A stretch of 64,000 bases of DNA, taken from the NCBI GenBank assembly GCA_963719645.1, contig CAVRCT010000001.1, forward strand, positions 496,001 through 560,000. Reading direction: 5' to 3'. A program made the position numbers and the translations under genes. The stretch comes from CAVRCT01 sp963719645 (GTDB lineage: Bacteria > Pseudomonadota > Gammaproteobacteria > DSM-16500). The notes below the pieces were generated by a model. The model had not been told where the DNA came from. It saw nothing but the letters and a program-made list of their open reading frames with translations, and made no database searches. Shown here in pieces: positions 18,647 through 27,222 of the stretch; the first letter of the stretch is position 1, and the number at the start of each line of letters is the position of its first letter.

Positions 18647-19729
18647 CTAAAAATTTTCAGGAATTTTATGGATACTTTCAGCGTGTTTTTTTATCACCAT
18701 CATTTCCTTTTCAAAATCAAACAAAGATACACGTCGAGAATTTATTTTTTCACAATGACCGCATCGGATCAAAAAATCAACGAAGCATTGAAGCATTTTA
18801 ATTGTTGGGTTAACATCTTCAATCCACAAAAATTGACCTTGCTCGTTTATTTCTAAGAAATAATAGTCATCCTCTGGCGTAACAATAAAATCAAAACAGC
18901 CGAAAAGAATATTAAATTCACTCATCATTTTTTTACACAATCTATCTAGCTTATCTGGAATAGTCACTCTTTCCAATGAAAGCTCTTTGGTCGGCGCAGA
19001 TCGCCAATCTATTATTGCTTTCTCATGTTCTTGAGAATTAATTTTGACTGCAACATAATCATCACCAAAATAGGTAATTCTCAATTCATATTTTTTCGCT
19101 ATTTTTTCTTGAAAAATGCCAGGAATACTTTGTAATATCGCATCGCTTGGTAAATCAGACAGGGCTACTTGACTCGTATAACCCAACCGAGCTTCTTCTT
19201 TTTTTAGCCAAGCCATTGGATAAAGAGATTTATAGATCACATTTCCCGCGTGCATTTTAAGAAAGCGTTTAATGTCTTGGGGATTATTCGAGATGAGCGT
19301 TTTGGGAATTGTCATTCCAACGGCAGACGCTATTTTTAATTGGAGCAATTTTGAATTCACTCGCGTGACAGAATTGGGTGGATTGACCCAAACCGCATCC
19401 GGTTGGATCACTTGCCATAACGTTTGAAACAATATTCTATTTTCTTTTTTAGCATTCACTATATCGTCAGGATGCAAAATATCCGGCAATATTGGCTGTG
19501 CTGCTCTGCGATGCCAAACAATATCGTACTTTTTATCATGTCCGTCATAATCCACCCCTTTTAAATGCCATGAGATATTTTTACCCCTTATTTCGAATGA
19601 ATGCGTTTGTTGCGATGGAAAATCTGCTGTATACCAAAGATCTGCTGCGTGACCCATTTTTTCAAGCGCTAATTTCACATAAATTGCGTGAGTGTCATCC
19701 GGTTTTGTTGGAATTAAAATTGTTAACAC
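18647..19729 (-). CDS. ATP-grasp peptide ligase (graspetide maturase, MvdD-like)
   Basis: The 360-residue protein has the ATP-grasp layout of RiPP macrocyclases: an N-terminal pre-grasp domain beginning LTILIPTKPDDTHA, a central lid, ATP/metal residues in KYELRITYFGDDYVAVKI, and the C-terminal metal-binding strand YFLEINEQGQFLWIED, closely resembling microviridin-type ligases. Known members join Ser/Thr or Lys side chains to Asp/Glu side chains using ATP, making omega-ester or omega-amide bonds. Translation starts at GTG behind GAGGGT. A terminator sits between the precursor gene and this one, so less ligase than peptide is expected. The product structure is inference. Confidence 0.92.
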   Translation of the reverse strand: MLTILIPTKPDDTHAIYVKLALEKMGHAADLWYTADFPSQQTHSFEIRGKNISWHLKGVDYDGHDKKYDIVWHRRAAQPILPDILHPDDIVNAKKENRILFQTLWQVIQPDAVWVNPPNSVTRVNSKLLQLKIASAVGMTIPKTLISNNPQDIKRFLKMHAGNVIYKSLYPMAWLKKEEARLGYTSQVALSDLPSDAILQSIPGIFQEKIAKKYELRITYFGDDYVAVKINSQEHEKAIIDWRSAPTKELSLERVTIPDKLDRLCKKMMSEFNILFGCFDFIVTPEDDYYFLEINEQGQFLWIEDVNPTIKMLQCFVDFLIRCGHCEKINSRRVSLFDFEKEMMVIKKHAESIHKIPENF

Positions 19730-19753
19730 AGCTACCCTCTTTTCCTAAAATGA

Positions 19754-19783
19754 TCGAAAACCCCTCTGATTCAGAGGGGTTGA
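19754..19783 (-). terminator. Leaky terminator between precursor and ligase genes
   Basis: On the minus strand a perfect 9-bp stem (CCCCTCTGA with TCAGAGGGG, one-base loop) is followed by TTTT. It starts directly after the precursor stop. Partial termination here is common in peptide operons and would raise the ratio of precursor to enzyme. Confidence 0.85.
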
Positions 19784-19786
19784 TAC

Positions 19787-19948
19787 TTAAAAATCAACAT
19801 TTACATCCATAGCCACATCTGATCCCCCTTGACGACCAAACGTTGTTGCGGTCGTCGCAACGGAGGTTCCACTGGCTGATACATTTTCAATTTCTGCCGC
19901 TGTTAATTTTTGGGATAGTTTGTGAGATAAGATTCTTTCATTTTTCAT
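19787..19948 (-). CDS. Graspetide-like precursor peptide, 53 residues
   Basis: ATG at 19948 is preceded by CGGAG with seven bases between. The leader (residues 1-26) contains LTAAEIENVSAS, which fits the double-glycine leader pattern (L-12, E-8, I-7, V-4, small residues at -2 and -1), so a C39 peptidase could cut after Ser26. The predicted 27-residue core starts GTSVATTATT, rich in hydroxyl side chains. It continues with a glycine-containing linker (FGRQGGS) and ends with aspartates at 44, 48 and 52 separated by VAM and VNV. Threonine/serine donors followed by evenly spaced acids is the layout of omega-ester peptides. I do not recognise the core as a named group. Its place between regulator and ligase makes it convincing despite its size. 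Confidence 0.88.
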   Translation of the reverse strand: MKNERILSHKLSQKLTAAEIENVSASGTSVATTATTFGRQGGSDVAMDVNVDF

Positions 19949-20028
19949 AATTTACTCCGAAATTTTATTGATATTGTGCTTGTGACATGACAAGCAAAAC
20001 CATTATCAGAAACTTCCTTTTTTAACAC

Positions 20029-20064
20029 AATATAGTGGAAATACAGTATTTCCAATTTTGACAA
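20029..20064 (-). promoter_or_regulatory. Candidate regulated promoter with 19-bp palindrome
   Basis: A perfect palindrome TGGAAATACAGTATTTCCA lies at 20036-20054, between the LuxR-type gene and the precursor gene. On the minus strand a TATATT -10-like hexamer follows at 20034-20029, 81 bases before the precursor start. The TTGTCA at 20064-20059 is too far (24 bp) to be an ordinary -35 box, so activation by a protein bound at the palindrome is plausible. The LuxR-type product encoded next to it is the obvious candidate. Confidence 0.65.
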
Positions 20065-20079
20065 CATCATTTTTGACTG

Positions 20080-20283
20080 TTAATGGAGATTTATGATCCG
20101 CACTTTAAGCGCAATAAAAATAATATGCGCTGCATTTTTAGCGCCTAATTTTTTTCTAATGTTTGCCATATAGGTTTCAATTGTTCTGTGCTCAAGCCCT
20201 GTGATCCGCGCAATTTCTTTGGCCGTCAAACCACATGCGGTATGTTTAATTATTTCAATTTCTCGACTGCTTAACTTTTGCAT
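20080..20283 (-). CDS. LuxR/GerE-type DNA-binding protein, HTH only
   Basis: The 67-residue protein consists almost entirely of a LuxR-type helix-turn-helix: LSSREIEIIKHTACGLTAKEIA is cut here to its key parts, LSSREIEI, GLTAKEIA, and the recognition helix HRTIETYMANIRKKLGA. It lacks any sensor or receiver domain, unlike most family members (about 200 residues). It is the first gene of the peptide cluster, reads towards it, and faces a 19-bp palindrome 26 bp downstream of its stop. It probably controls the cluster; how it senses a signal is not visible. Confidence 0.9.
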   Translation of the reverse strand: MQKLSSREIEIIKHTACGLTAKEIARITGLEHRTIETYMANIRKKLGAKNAAHIIFIALKVRIINLH

Positions 20284-20559
20284 AAATATCCTTGTTGTTG
20301 ATTAACCGATGCGTTTTTGTAACTGCTTTGTGGGGATGATTTGGCGATAGGGAAATCTGGTTGAAATGGAATGAAGTGTTTGACTCATTACAATTGTGTA
20401 AATAAGTAGATTATGTAAATAGGGATGCGATGACTTGAGAGGGTTTAATCGAGTAACAGCGTATCTTGCTGAAAATCGCGTGGATAATATCTTGGCCGCT
20501 CATCGCTGTCAAGCTCGTGACTTAACAACTTTTCAGTGATGTTGTTGAGTTTCGCTTGC

Positions 20560-20892
20560 GCTCAACCCAACGAGGTATAAAGCAGCGAGATGCTTAAGAA
20601 AGGGCTGTCATCCTGAGTGCTTTTCGCTCCGAAGGATCCCACGCAAATTTCTGATGTTTGCTAAAAAATATTCTTAAGCATCTCTCTACTTTATAGGGAG
20701 ATCCTTCGGAGCGAAAAGCACTCAGGATGACAGCCCTTTCTTAAACATCTCTCTACTTTATAGGGAGATCTTCGGAGCGAAAAGCGCTCAGGATGACAGC
20801 CCCCTCTTAAGCATCTCGCTGCTTCATAGGGGGATCCTTCGGAGCGAAAAGCACTCAGGATGACAGCCCTTTTTTAAGCACTCAGGATGACA
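20560..20892. repeat. GTCATCCTGAG-type inverted and tandem repeats
   Basis: The 20284-20988 gap has no gene. It has one forward unit (20607-20640, GTCATCCTGAGTGC to GAAGGATCCC) and three reversed units (about 20700-20733, 20766-20798, 20832-20864), plus a trailing partial copy. The reversed copies repeat every 66 bp or so with ATCTCTCTACTTTATAGGGA between them. The units share the GTCRTCC...GGATC ends of the other palindromes and the outer arm CTTAAGAAAGGGCTG. Confidence 0.88.
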
Positions 20893-20988
20893 GCCATTTC
20901 TTTAAATCAAGGCTCTCTTAATAATTCGTTAAGGTAGATTCTATAAACTTTACAACTCACTAAGCCATTCATATAAGAGCAATGAACG

Positions 20989-23900
20989 ATGGATTCAAAA
21001 CGGCAACCTTCCGTCAAACAAGAGAAGCCTACTTTTCTCAATAGCCCTGCAGGCAAACTGATTAAGACGCTGCTGGATGCGATTCATGTTGCGCAAAAAG
21101 AACTTGATAAAATAGCTCATCCAACACCGACAGAGAAACATGAATTAAAAGAATTTCTTAAGTACCTAGAGGATACTGTTTCACGCGTTATTTCAATGTT
21201 GTCTCACTTTGATAATCAAAATATTCCCTGGTTATTGACCTTTGTCGATATTGTACTAGATGGATTTAAAATATATAAACAGTTCGATATAAAACGTCCT
21301 CTTTTTGAAGACAGCCGCATCATTGGACACCCGATCATTTCTCGCCTTGCCGCTGCAGTTTTACCAACAATAAAAGAATTTCCGCCCACTTTAAAAGAAT
21401 TCATGCCTTTCTTAAATCCACAGGCTCTTCATGCTGTCGAAAGTGTATTAGATTATGATATGACAAAAAAAGCATTGGATCTTGATAACTCTCCTTCCTT
21501 TGAACAACATTCCGAGGGAATTACAAATACAGAAAGACCTTATCGCTATCTCTTTTGTGAGAACGAAAACCTTCCTGATGAAATGCTTATCTTAGCGGTT
21601 GCAGAACCAACACCGGAAGTCATCGCTTCACTGAGAGGAGACGTTGAATTAATATCGATTTCGGATGTAGTCACTGAAGAAAATCTCGCCGAATTAGAAT
21701 TCAAATCTAACGCCGCCTATGTGCGCTGCAAAATGTTTTTGAGCAATGACATAATAACAGAGCGGCTTTACTATATAGACCATCATTTTAAGACATATGC
21801 ACTATTAGAAATGTCTCAGGAAGAACTGCAAGAACTCGATCAAGAATTAAAATTAGAAACAGACAGTCGAAAAAAATTAACTACCGATCAATTAAAAAAA
21901 ATAATGACAGTAACGCCTTATCATCTCCGCAGTTTTGATTTACCTTTCTTGCTCACTTGGGACAAAAAATTTTGGTTTTACGCCAACGGCAAAGAAGGAA
22001 AATGGTCATTCACAGCAGCGAATTCTGACGTATGTCAATGTTTACCTTTTACGCCGGGGAAAATGGTATTTTTAAAAACTAAAAATTTACCTACAAAACT
22101 GCTAGTAGCCGTCACACCACCAAAAACCAAAACCCTCGATGATGCAATGATGACTTCTATAAGAGGAAATTGCGAAATAGTGTGTCTGCCAAATATTGTG
22201 CGGGAAAGAGACGTTGAAAAATTAACATTCGAATCGAATGCCGCTTATATTCGTTGTAGAATGATTCTCAGCGATGAAAAAGCAGAAGAAACAGTTGTTA
22301 CGGAACAACTCTATTATCGCGACAAACCACTTAAAACGTTTCAACGGTTCCAAGACTTAGATGATGAAGCACTACACGCTTTCGATAAAGCGTTAGAACT
22401 CACGACCAAGACACGGCGAATTTTACTGCCTATCGATTTAAGAATGATTGATAGAAGAACGCCCCCTCATGACAGAAGCGTTGACAACCATTGGCCGATA
22501 TTGCTGAAACATGAGAAAGAATTCAGTCTCTATGAATACGATTCTAAAAGCCAGCGTGGTGAATTTACTCCAGTGAATGCCCTTGTTTGTAAAAAAATTA
22601 GTTTTCCTGCTGTCAATAAGATGGCAATGTTAGACTACACCGACAGTCAATCGCCGCCGTTATTTCCTGTGTTTCAAGAAATTCATGCGAAAAAAATTCA
22701 TAATTACGTTCCTATAATTATCGATGCAGATGCGCATTATGAAGGTTTTGGGCAAAGCCTGATGCATTATTTGCAAGATTTTCGTAGTATGAGCAACTCA
22801 CCCCATCAAACTATTCTTGAGCAAATAAACACGTGGCTTAAATCATTTATTAAACCCGATGATCAAGCAATCATTGAAGATGAATTCAAACAAATGCCAG
22901 ATTTTATGCCACATAATTTGATGGTTGTGCCCAACGAATTTCATTTAGATAAACATTTGTTATCCACTATCTCTTGCACCAGTTTTATTCGTCATCGTGA
23001 TGGAATTTATTTATATGATTGTGACAGCCAGCGACTTCATGAGATGAAGATGTCGGTTTCTCTGCAAGCTTTTGACGAACAATTTAAAACAAAAAACACT
23101 TCTCAACCGAATCCCATGATATCCATTACGCTTCCTTTGGATAAGCCATTAACATCGGAACTCCTTGAAAAATACTCCACCCTGGCTCCACCCTATAGGA
23201 TTTATCCGATGAAGACTCAATTTACACAGGATTATAAATCCATTGGAGATATTCCCGACTATAAAAAATTAGAAACTGCTGGACTACTCTCTTTTAAGAG
23301 TACTCCTTTTTATTTACGTTTTTTACTCGGAAAAGGAAAGAAAAAAGACACCCTCATCTACCGTGTTTTTTCTCGTCAAAAAGAACCTATCGAGGGAGAA
23401 ATTTCACTAACGGATTTAAAACAGCAATTAAAAGAAAAATATTCGAATTTTGCGCCACTGTTGGCTAATTTTCCCATCCCAAATAAATCGATGCCTAATC
23501 AATTTAATCGCCAATTCTCGCCTTATTTAGCCGATTTTATTGAAATAGCTGCCAAGAGAGGTCATGTCTCTCCTCTGCAAAAACCTGTCATTGTACGACA
23601 AATCGATGAAGGCCCAGATCCTCACCCAGATTCGACCATCATTTCAGTCTTTGACTACTCTCCTGAAGAAAAAACATGGCGCGTCAAAAAGCTTGGTCTA
23701 CACGAATTGCCCGAAAAAATGACAGCACCATCCTATCAAGGTCTATTTGTTTATGGTGTAGATGAAGCAGTTCGCCGAGAGATTGCACTTTGTGGTGCAC
23801 ACAGAGAAAACTTACCCTCATTAAAAGAAACAACACCCAATATCGCCTATAGAAGACTTGCTGATAGCGAGATCAATGAATTGCAACAAATGATGCAGTT

Positions 23901-25131
23901 TTCAGCCAAAACAAATAAGCCGTTTGATCTCATTTATAGATGGTATGAAGCTTACCTTAACGTTTTTTCGCAAAACAACATCACTCTTCTTTATCAACCA
24001 TTTTTGAAAAATCCACAGGGTTGGCTGGAGAAAGTAAAAAAAATGAATCACTCTCAGCGCCAAGTTGAAATGAAAGCAGTTGCTGCGCCTGATGCACCTC
24101 TGCAAGCAACTATTACAAAAGGAAATGATGCAAAGGAAGAAGTCAAAGCAGCTCCTGCCTCTTCGTTACCTGCTGAAATTTTCCTAGCAGTACCGGCAAC
24201 AGAGGCTGTAAACATACTGGATGCTAATATGGAAAAGAAGCAAGAAGCTACTCTATCGGAGAGTGCTTATGAACAATCTTCTGCATCCTATTGTACAGAT
24301 GACGATGTGGATAAAATGTTTGCGGAAATCCATGCAGCGCTTGCTGAAGAACAGCGTTCACAAGAATCCCCATCTTCACAAACAGAAAAGGCGACTTCTT
24401 TAAGCAGCGACTTAACACCGTCTCTTCTTCCACAAGTGAGAAAAGAACTGAGTGAGGAAGACTTCACTCGGTTGATGAAAGAAAATGAAAACAGACCTAC
24501 TCTTATAGAGACAACACCCCAAGAAGCTTCGTCACCCGCTCAAATTGAATTAAACGAAGCGAAAAGAGGAGAAGAAAAAGCCTCTTCATCGAACGGCATT
24601 TCCGGCTCTTCTGCAACGTTAGTATTGAAAACCCCGCATTTCCCCAGCACGATGGGATTGTCAAAGCAATTAAATTTTAAGCAAGAGACAAACTTTCACG
24701 GCAAAAATTCGAATGGATTTTTTTCAGGCACGTTTGGTGGATTCTGCTGCGGATATGGATTGATTAGCTCTGTTGTCATTTATGCGCTGGCTTCTGCTGT
24801 AGCCAGCGCACTGACGTTGGGGATAGCGATAGGATTAATATTATTTGGCACGGCTATTATCTTGACGCTTCGCGCACGACATCTGGAAAAAAGACCTTTA
24901 ATCACGGCGAAATCTTCTTCGCCATCTTCTTTCACTCAAGGCAGATGTACTTCGAGAATGTGGCGCGCGCTTGGCTGCACGCGTCAACAACTTATGTGTG
25001 TCACTGCGCAAAGTGATGCAACTGTTGCAGAGCAGACTTCTCTTGCTAAAGATCGACAGGAAAATCTCCCTAGAGAAGAGATCAGAGAAGAAGCGTATTC
25101 ATCTGCTAATTTTCGTCGAATAAAAACGTAG
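20989..25131 (+). CDS. Giant putative effector with internal repeats and C-terminal TM hairpin
   Basis: The 1380-residue protein is not recognised. A module of about 165 residues occurs at least twice (about 184-345 and 349-510). Matching landmarks are SNAAYVRCKMFLSND and SNAAYIRCRMILSDE, ERLYYIDHHFKTY and EQLYYRDKPLKTF, and RGDVELISIS and RGNCEIVCLP. Each module is followed by a W-x-x-x-x-K-x-F strand, and a weaker third copy may follow. Residues 1080-1240 are low-complexity and acidic. Two adjoining hydrophobic segments lie at about 1245-1300 (SSVVIYALASAVASALTL), then a basic tail. The organisation suits a secreted protein that sits in a host membrane, but that is inference. Confidence 0.75.
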   Translation: MDSKRQPSVKQEKPTFLNSPAGKLIKTLLDAIHVAQKELDKIAHPTPTEKHELKEFLKYLEDTVSRVISMLSHFDNQNIPWLLTFVDIVLDGFKIYKQFDIKRPLFEDSRIIGHPIISRLAAAVLPTIKEFPPTLKEFMPFLNPQALHAVESVLDYDMTKKALDLDNSPSFEQHSEGITNTERPYRYLFCENENLPDEMLILAVAEPTPEVIASLRGDVELISISDVVTEENLAELEFKSNAAYVRCKMFLSNDIITERLYYIDHHFKTYALLEMSQEELQELDQELKLETDSRKKLTTDQLKKIMTVTPYHLRSFDLPFLLTWDKKFWFYANGKEGKWSFTAANSDVCQCLPFTPGKMVFLKTKNLPTKLLVAVTPPKTKTLDDAMMTSIRGNCEIVCLPNIVRERDVEKLTFESNAAYIRCRMILSDEKAEETVVTEQLYYRDKPLKTFQRFQDLDDEALHAFDKALELTTKTRRILLPIDLRMIDRRTPPHDRSVDNHWPILLKHEKEFSLYEYDSKSQRGEFTPVNALVCKKISFPAVNKMAMLDYTDSQSPPLFPVFQEIHAKKIHNYVPIIIDADAHYEGFGQSLMHYLQDFRSMSNSPHQTILEQINTWLKSFIKPDDQAIIEDEFKQMPDFMPHNLMVVPNEFHLDKHLLSTISCTSFIRHRDGIYLYDCDSQRLHEMKMSVSLQAFDEQFKTKNTSQPNPMISITLPLDKPLTSELLEKYSTLAPPYRIYPMKTQFTQDYKSIGDIPDYKKLETAGLLSFKSTPFYLRFLLGKGKKKDTLIYRVFSRQKEPIEGEISLTDLKQQLKEKYSNFAPLLANFPIPNKSMPNQFNRQFSPYLADFIEIAAKRGHVSPLQKPVIVRQIDEGPDPHPDSTIISVFDYSPEEKTWRVKKLGLHELPEKMTAPSYQGLFVYGVDEAVRREIALCGAHRENLPSLKETTPNIAYRRLADSEINELQQMMQFSAKTNKPFDLIYRWYEAYLNVFSQNNITLLYQPFLKNPQGWLEKVKKMNHSQRQVEMKAVAAPDAPLQATITKGNDAKEEVKAAPASSLPAEIFLAVPATEAVNILDANMEKKQEATLSESAYEQSSASYCTDDDVDKMFAEIHAALAEEQRSQESPSSQTEKATSLSSDLTPSLLPQVRKELSEEDFTRLMKENENRPTLIETTPQEASSPAQIELNEAKRGEEKASSSNGISGSSATLVLKTPHFPSTMGLSKQLNFKQETNFHGKNSNGFFSGTFGGFCCGYGLISSVVIYALASAVASALTLGIAIGLILFGTAIILTLRARHLEKRPLITAKSSSPSSFTQGRCTSRMWRALGCTRQQLMCVTAQSDATVAEQTSLAKDRQENLPREEIREEAYSSANFRRIKT

Positions 25132-25257
25132 TGAGATACAGGACTGCTTAGCCCCCCTTTTCTCATGCAGCTTGATTGGCTGTAAATTCAGATATGAATA
25201 TATAGTCAAAAAAATGTTAAAATTAGAAATAGCTACCACAAAATAAAGAGGCTCCTC

Positions 25258-26577
25258 ATGACATCATCATCTAATCAACGTCAAGCTATCACTGACGCCA
25301 TCAATGAGCATATCCGCGAAACAATTACCTCGAGCGATCCCAAAATCACGCGATTAGCCGAACAAAAAGACCTTCAAAAAGGTGCTGTCAGATTTTGTTT
25401 TTTTGAATTTCATGATAATGAATGGTCGTTTCAGCTTGCTAATGAATTAGTGAAAAAATTTGATATTGGTGTCATTGGGTTAGAGCATCCTATCCAGCGA
25501 ACCGGCTATTTTGAACAAGATAATTATGGAGGCGATTTAGAAACAGGCATAGATTATGATGCGCTTGATGACGAGAAAATGAGTGATGATGAAATAGAGC
25601 TCAACGTGGCATATTCACGTGCATTAACAACATTTGCTAAATCACTTAAAAAAACAGCACCGCTTGTTTGCATAGATCTTGCGACGGAAGAGGAAGAGAT
25701 ACTCTGTAGCAAGCCTGCGATAAAAAGCTATATAACAGATACTGCTAAAAAATTGCCGCCCAATACTTATGATAAGTATGGTGCTGTCAGCATTCTCAGA
25801 GATTCATTGCGTAATCAATTTATGGCGCATACTATTTCTTATTTTACGTCGGCGCCGATGTCATTAACGATTACTGGCGCAGCTCATAAAAAAATTGTTG
25901 ATGCATTATATGCGATTGAAAATAATGTGATTCCTATTCTCATTAAATTTACCCTTTCAGAGTTAACGAATGCCATTGGCATTACTGTCGAAAATTACAC
26001 TCCAGAAAAAAATGCAAATTTCTTACAAATAGTGTTGTCGGTACCCGCTTTTGATGAATGCGATCCTCAACTTTTTAAAATGCTGATTGATGAGATAGCG
26101 AGTCCAATTACTCGATATCTTCAGCGGAGAAAAGAGGGAGTTCTTGAACCGGAAATCTCATTTCGCAAAATGATTTGCTTACCTGCACCTAAACCAAAAA
26201 CATCTGGACATGCAGGAGATACAAAAAGTTCAGCAAGCTCATCGAGCTCTTCTTCAAGTTCTTCTTCGAGCTTTTCTTTGAACTCTTCTTTGAACTCTTC
26301 TTTGAGCTCTTCTTCGAGCTCTTCTTCAAGCGCGGCTCATGCAGCTTCAGATAATTCTGCAGCCCCAGGTGCTTCTTCTTCAGAAACATTGAAAATTGTA
26401 TCAAAATCTACATTGCCTTTGGGCTTTGCTAAAAAACAAGAAAAATCTTCGAGTTCTTCAGAAGACGCATCAGATAATAAAAAAATATCTGGGCACAAGA
26501 GAAAAGAACATCCTGAAGCAGATCGAGATAATCAGAAACACACTAAGCCCGGGTACAACCCATACGCGTCAAGCTAA
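25258..26577 (+). CDS. Putative effector with serine-rich tract
   Basis: The 439-residue protein has an N-terminal globular part of about 310 residues, a serine tract (about 321-380, with repeats of TCTTCTTCGAGC-like codons broken by FSLN and LNS), and a basic C-terminus (SGHKRKEHPEADRDNQKH). IGLEHP near residue 80 and ITGAAHKKI near 205 faintly recall the E-H and G-A-H motifs of the ChaN/TraB/erythromycin-esterase fold, but too little is conserved to assign it. GAGGCTCCTC precedes the ATG. The same style (globular head, Ser tract, charged tail) recurs in the next gene. Confidence 0.7.
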   Translation: MTSSSNQRQAITDAINEHIRETITSSDPKITRLAEQKDLQKGAVRFCFFEFHDNEWSFQLANELVKKFDIGVIGLEHPIQRTGYFEQDNYGGDLETGIDYDALDDEKMSDDEIELNVAYSRALTTFAKSLKKTAPLVCIDLATEEEEILCSKPAIKSYITDTAKKLPPNTYDKYGAVSILRDSLRNQFMAHTISYFTSAPMSLTITGAAHKKIVDALYAIENNVIPILIKFTLSELTNAIGITVENYTPEKNANFLQIVLSVPAFDECDPQLFKMLIDEIASPITRYLQRRKEGVLEPEISFRKMICLPAPKPKTSGHAGDTKSSASSSSSSSSSSSSFSLNSSLNSSLSSSSSSSSSAAHAASDNSAAPGASSSETLKIVSKSTLPLGFAKKQEKSSSSSEDASDNKKISGHKRKEHPEADRDNQKHTKPGYNPYASS

Positions 26578-26616
26578 GGAAATTTTCTTAGCACACTTTC
26601 ACCCACAGAGCTTAGG

Positions 26617-26925
26617 TATTCCTCCGCTGTGTCGTCCTGAAAAATCTTACGCCCGAATTATTTGACCGTAGTTATTGTAGTAGCGCGTAAGATTTATTCA
26701 GGATCCACGAACGAAGAACTGATTCTGGAATTTTTATGGATCAATGATACTCAAGTGGATCCTGAATAAATATTCCGTGCGAGTACTATCGCTACGGTTA
26801 AAGTACGTTGACGTCATATTTTTCAGGACGACGCATGGGTGGAATTTGCGTCGATCCGTCAGCCCTGTGGGCATAGGCGTCAAGCTGCTGTGTCGTCCCG
26901 CGCTAAAAGCCGCGCGGGACGACAT
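26617..26925. repeat. B/A compound palindrome plus short GC-rich hairpin
   Basis: The 26578-27222 gap has no gene. It holds a forward type-B unit (26631-26706), a 50-bp spacer and a reverse type-A unit (26757-26832) in the same order as the tandem block at 11.8 kb. A compact symmetric unit follows (26892-26923) with GTCGTCCCGCGC, a TAAAA-containing loop, and GCGCGGGACGAC. Confidence 0.88.
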
Positions 26926-27222
26926 AGCGGAGGCTTGTGTAGATCCTTAGCTTGTGACGCGTATGGCCCTTGCGGGGGAAGACATTCGAAGCAAAATTTC
27001 CTTAGCTTGAGGCTCATGGGATACAACCATAACCTTACCTATAAGTACAGTTGCAATACTTGTGACTCTGCAAAATTTGACCCCATACAAAACCTGGTTT
27101 ACTTTGTCTATAATATTGCCCATGATGTAAAGATATGCTAAATATATAGCCAATTTTAAATTATTATTTCGCAAGAATCACACAGAGGCTCAATCATAGA
27201 TTCAAGACCTAAAAAAAACTTA

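Noticed and set aside
26189..26404. Minus-strand lysine/serine repeat frame
   Set aside because: Again the complement of a serine-codon repeat in the gene at 25258.
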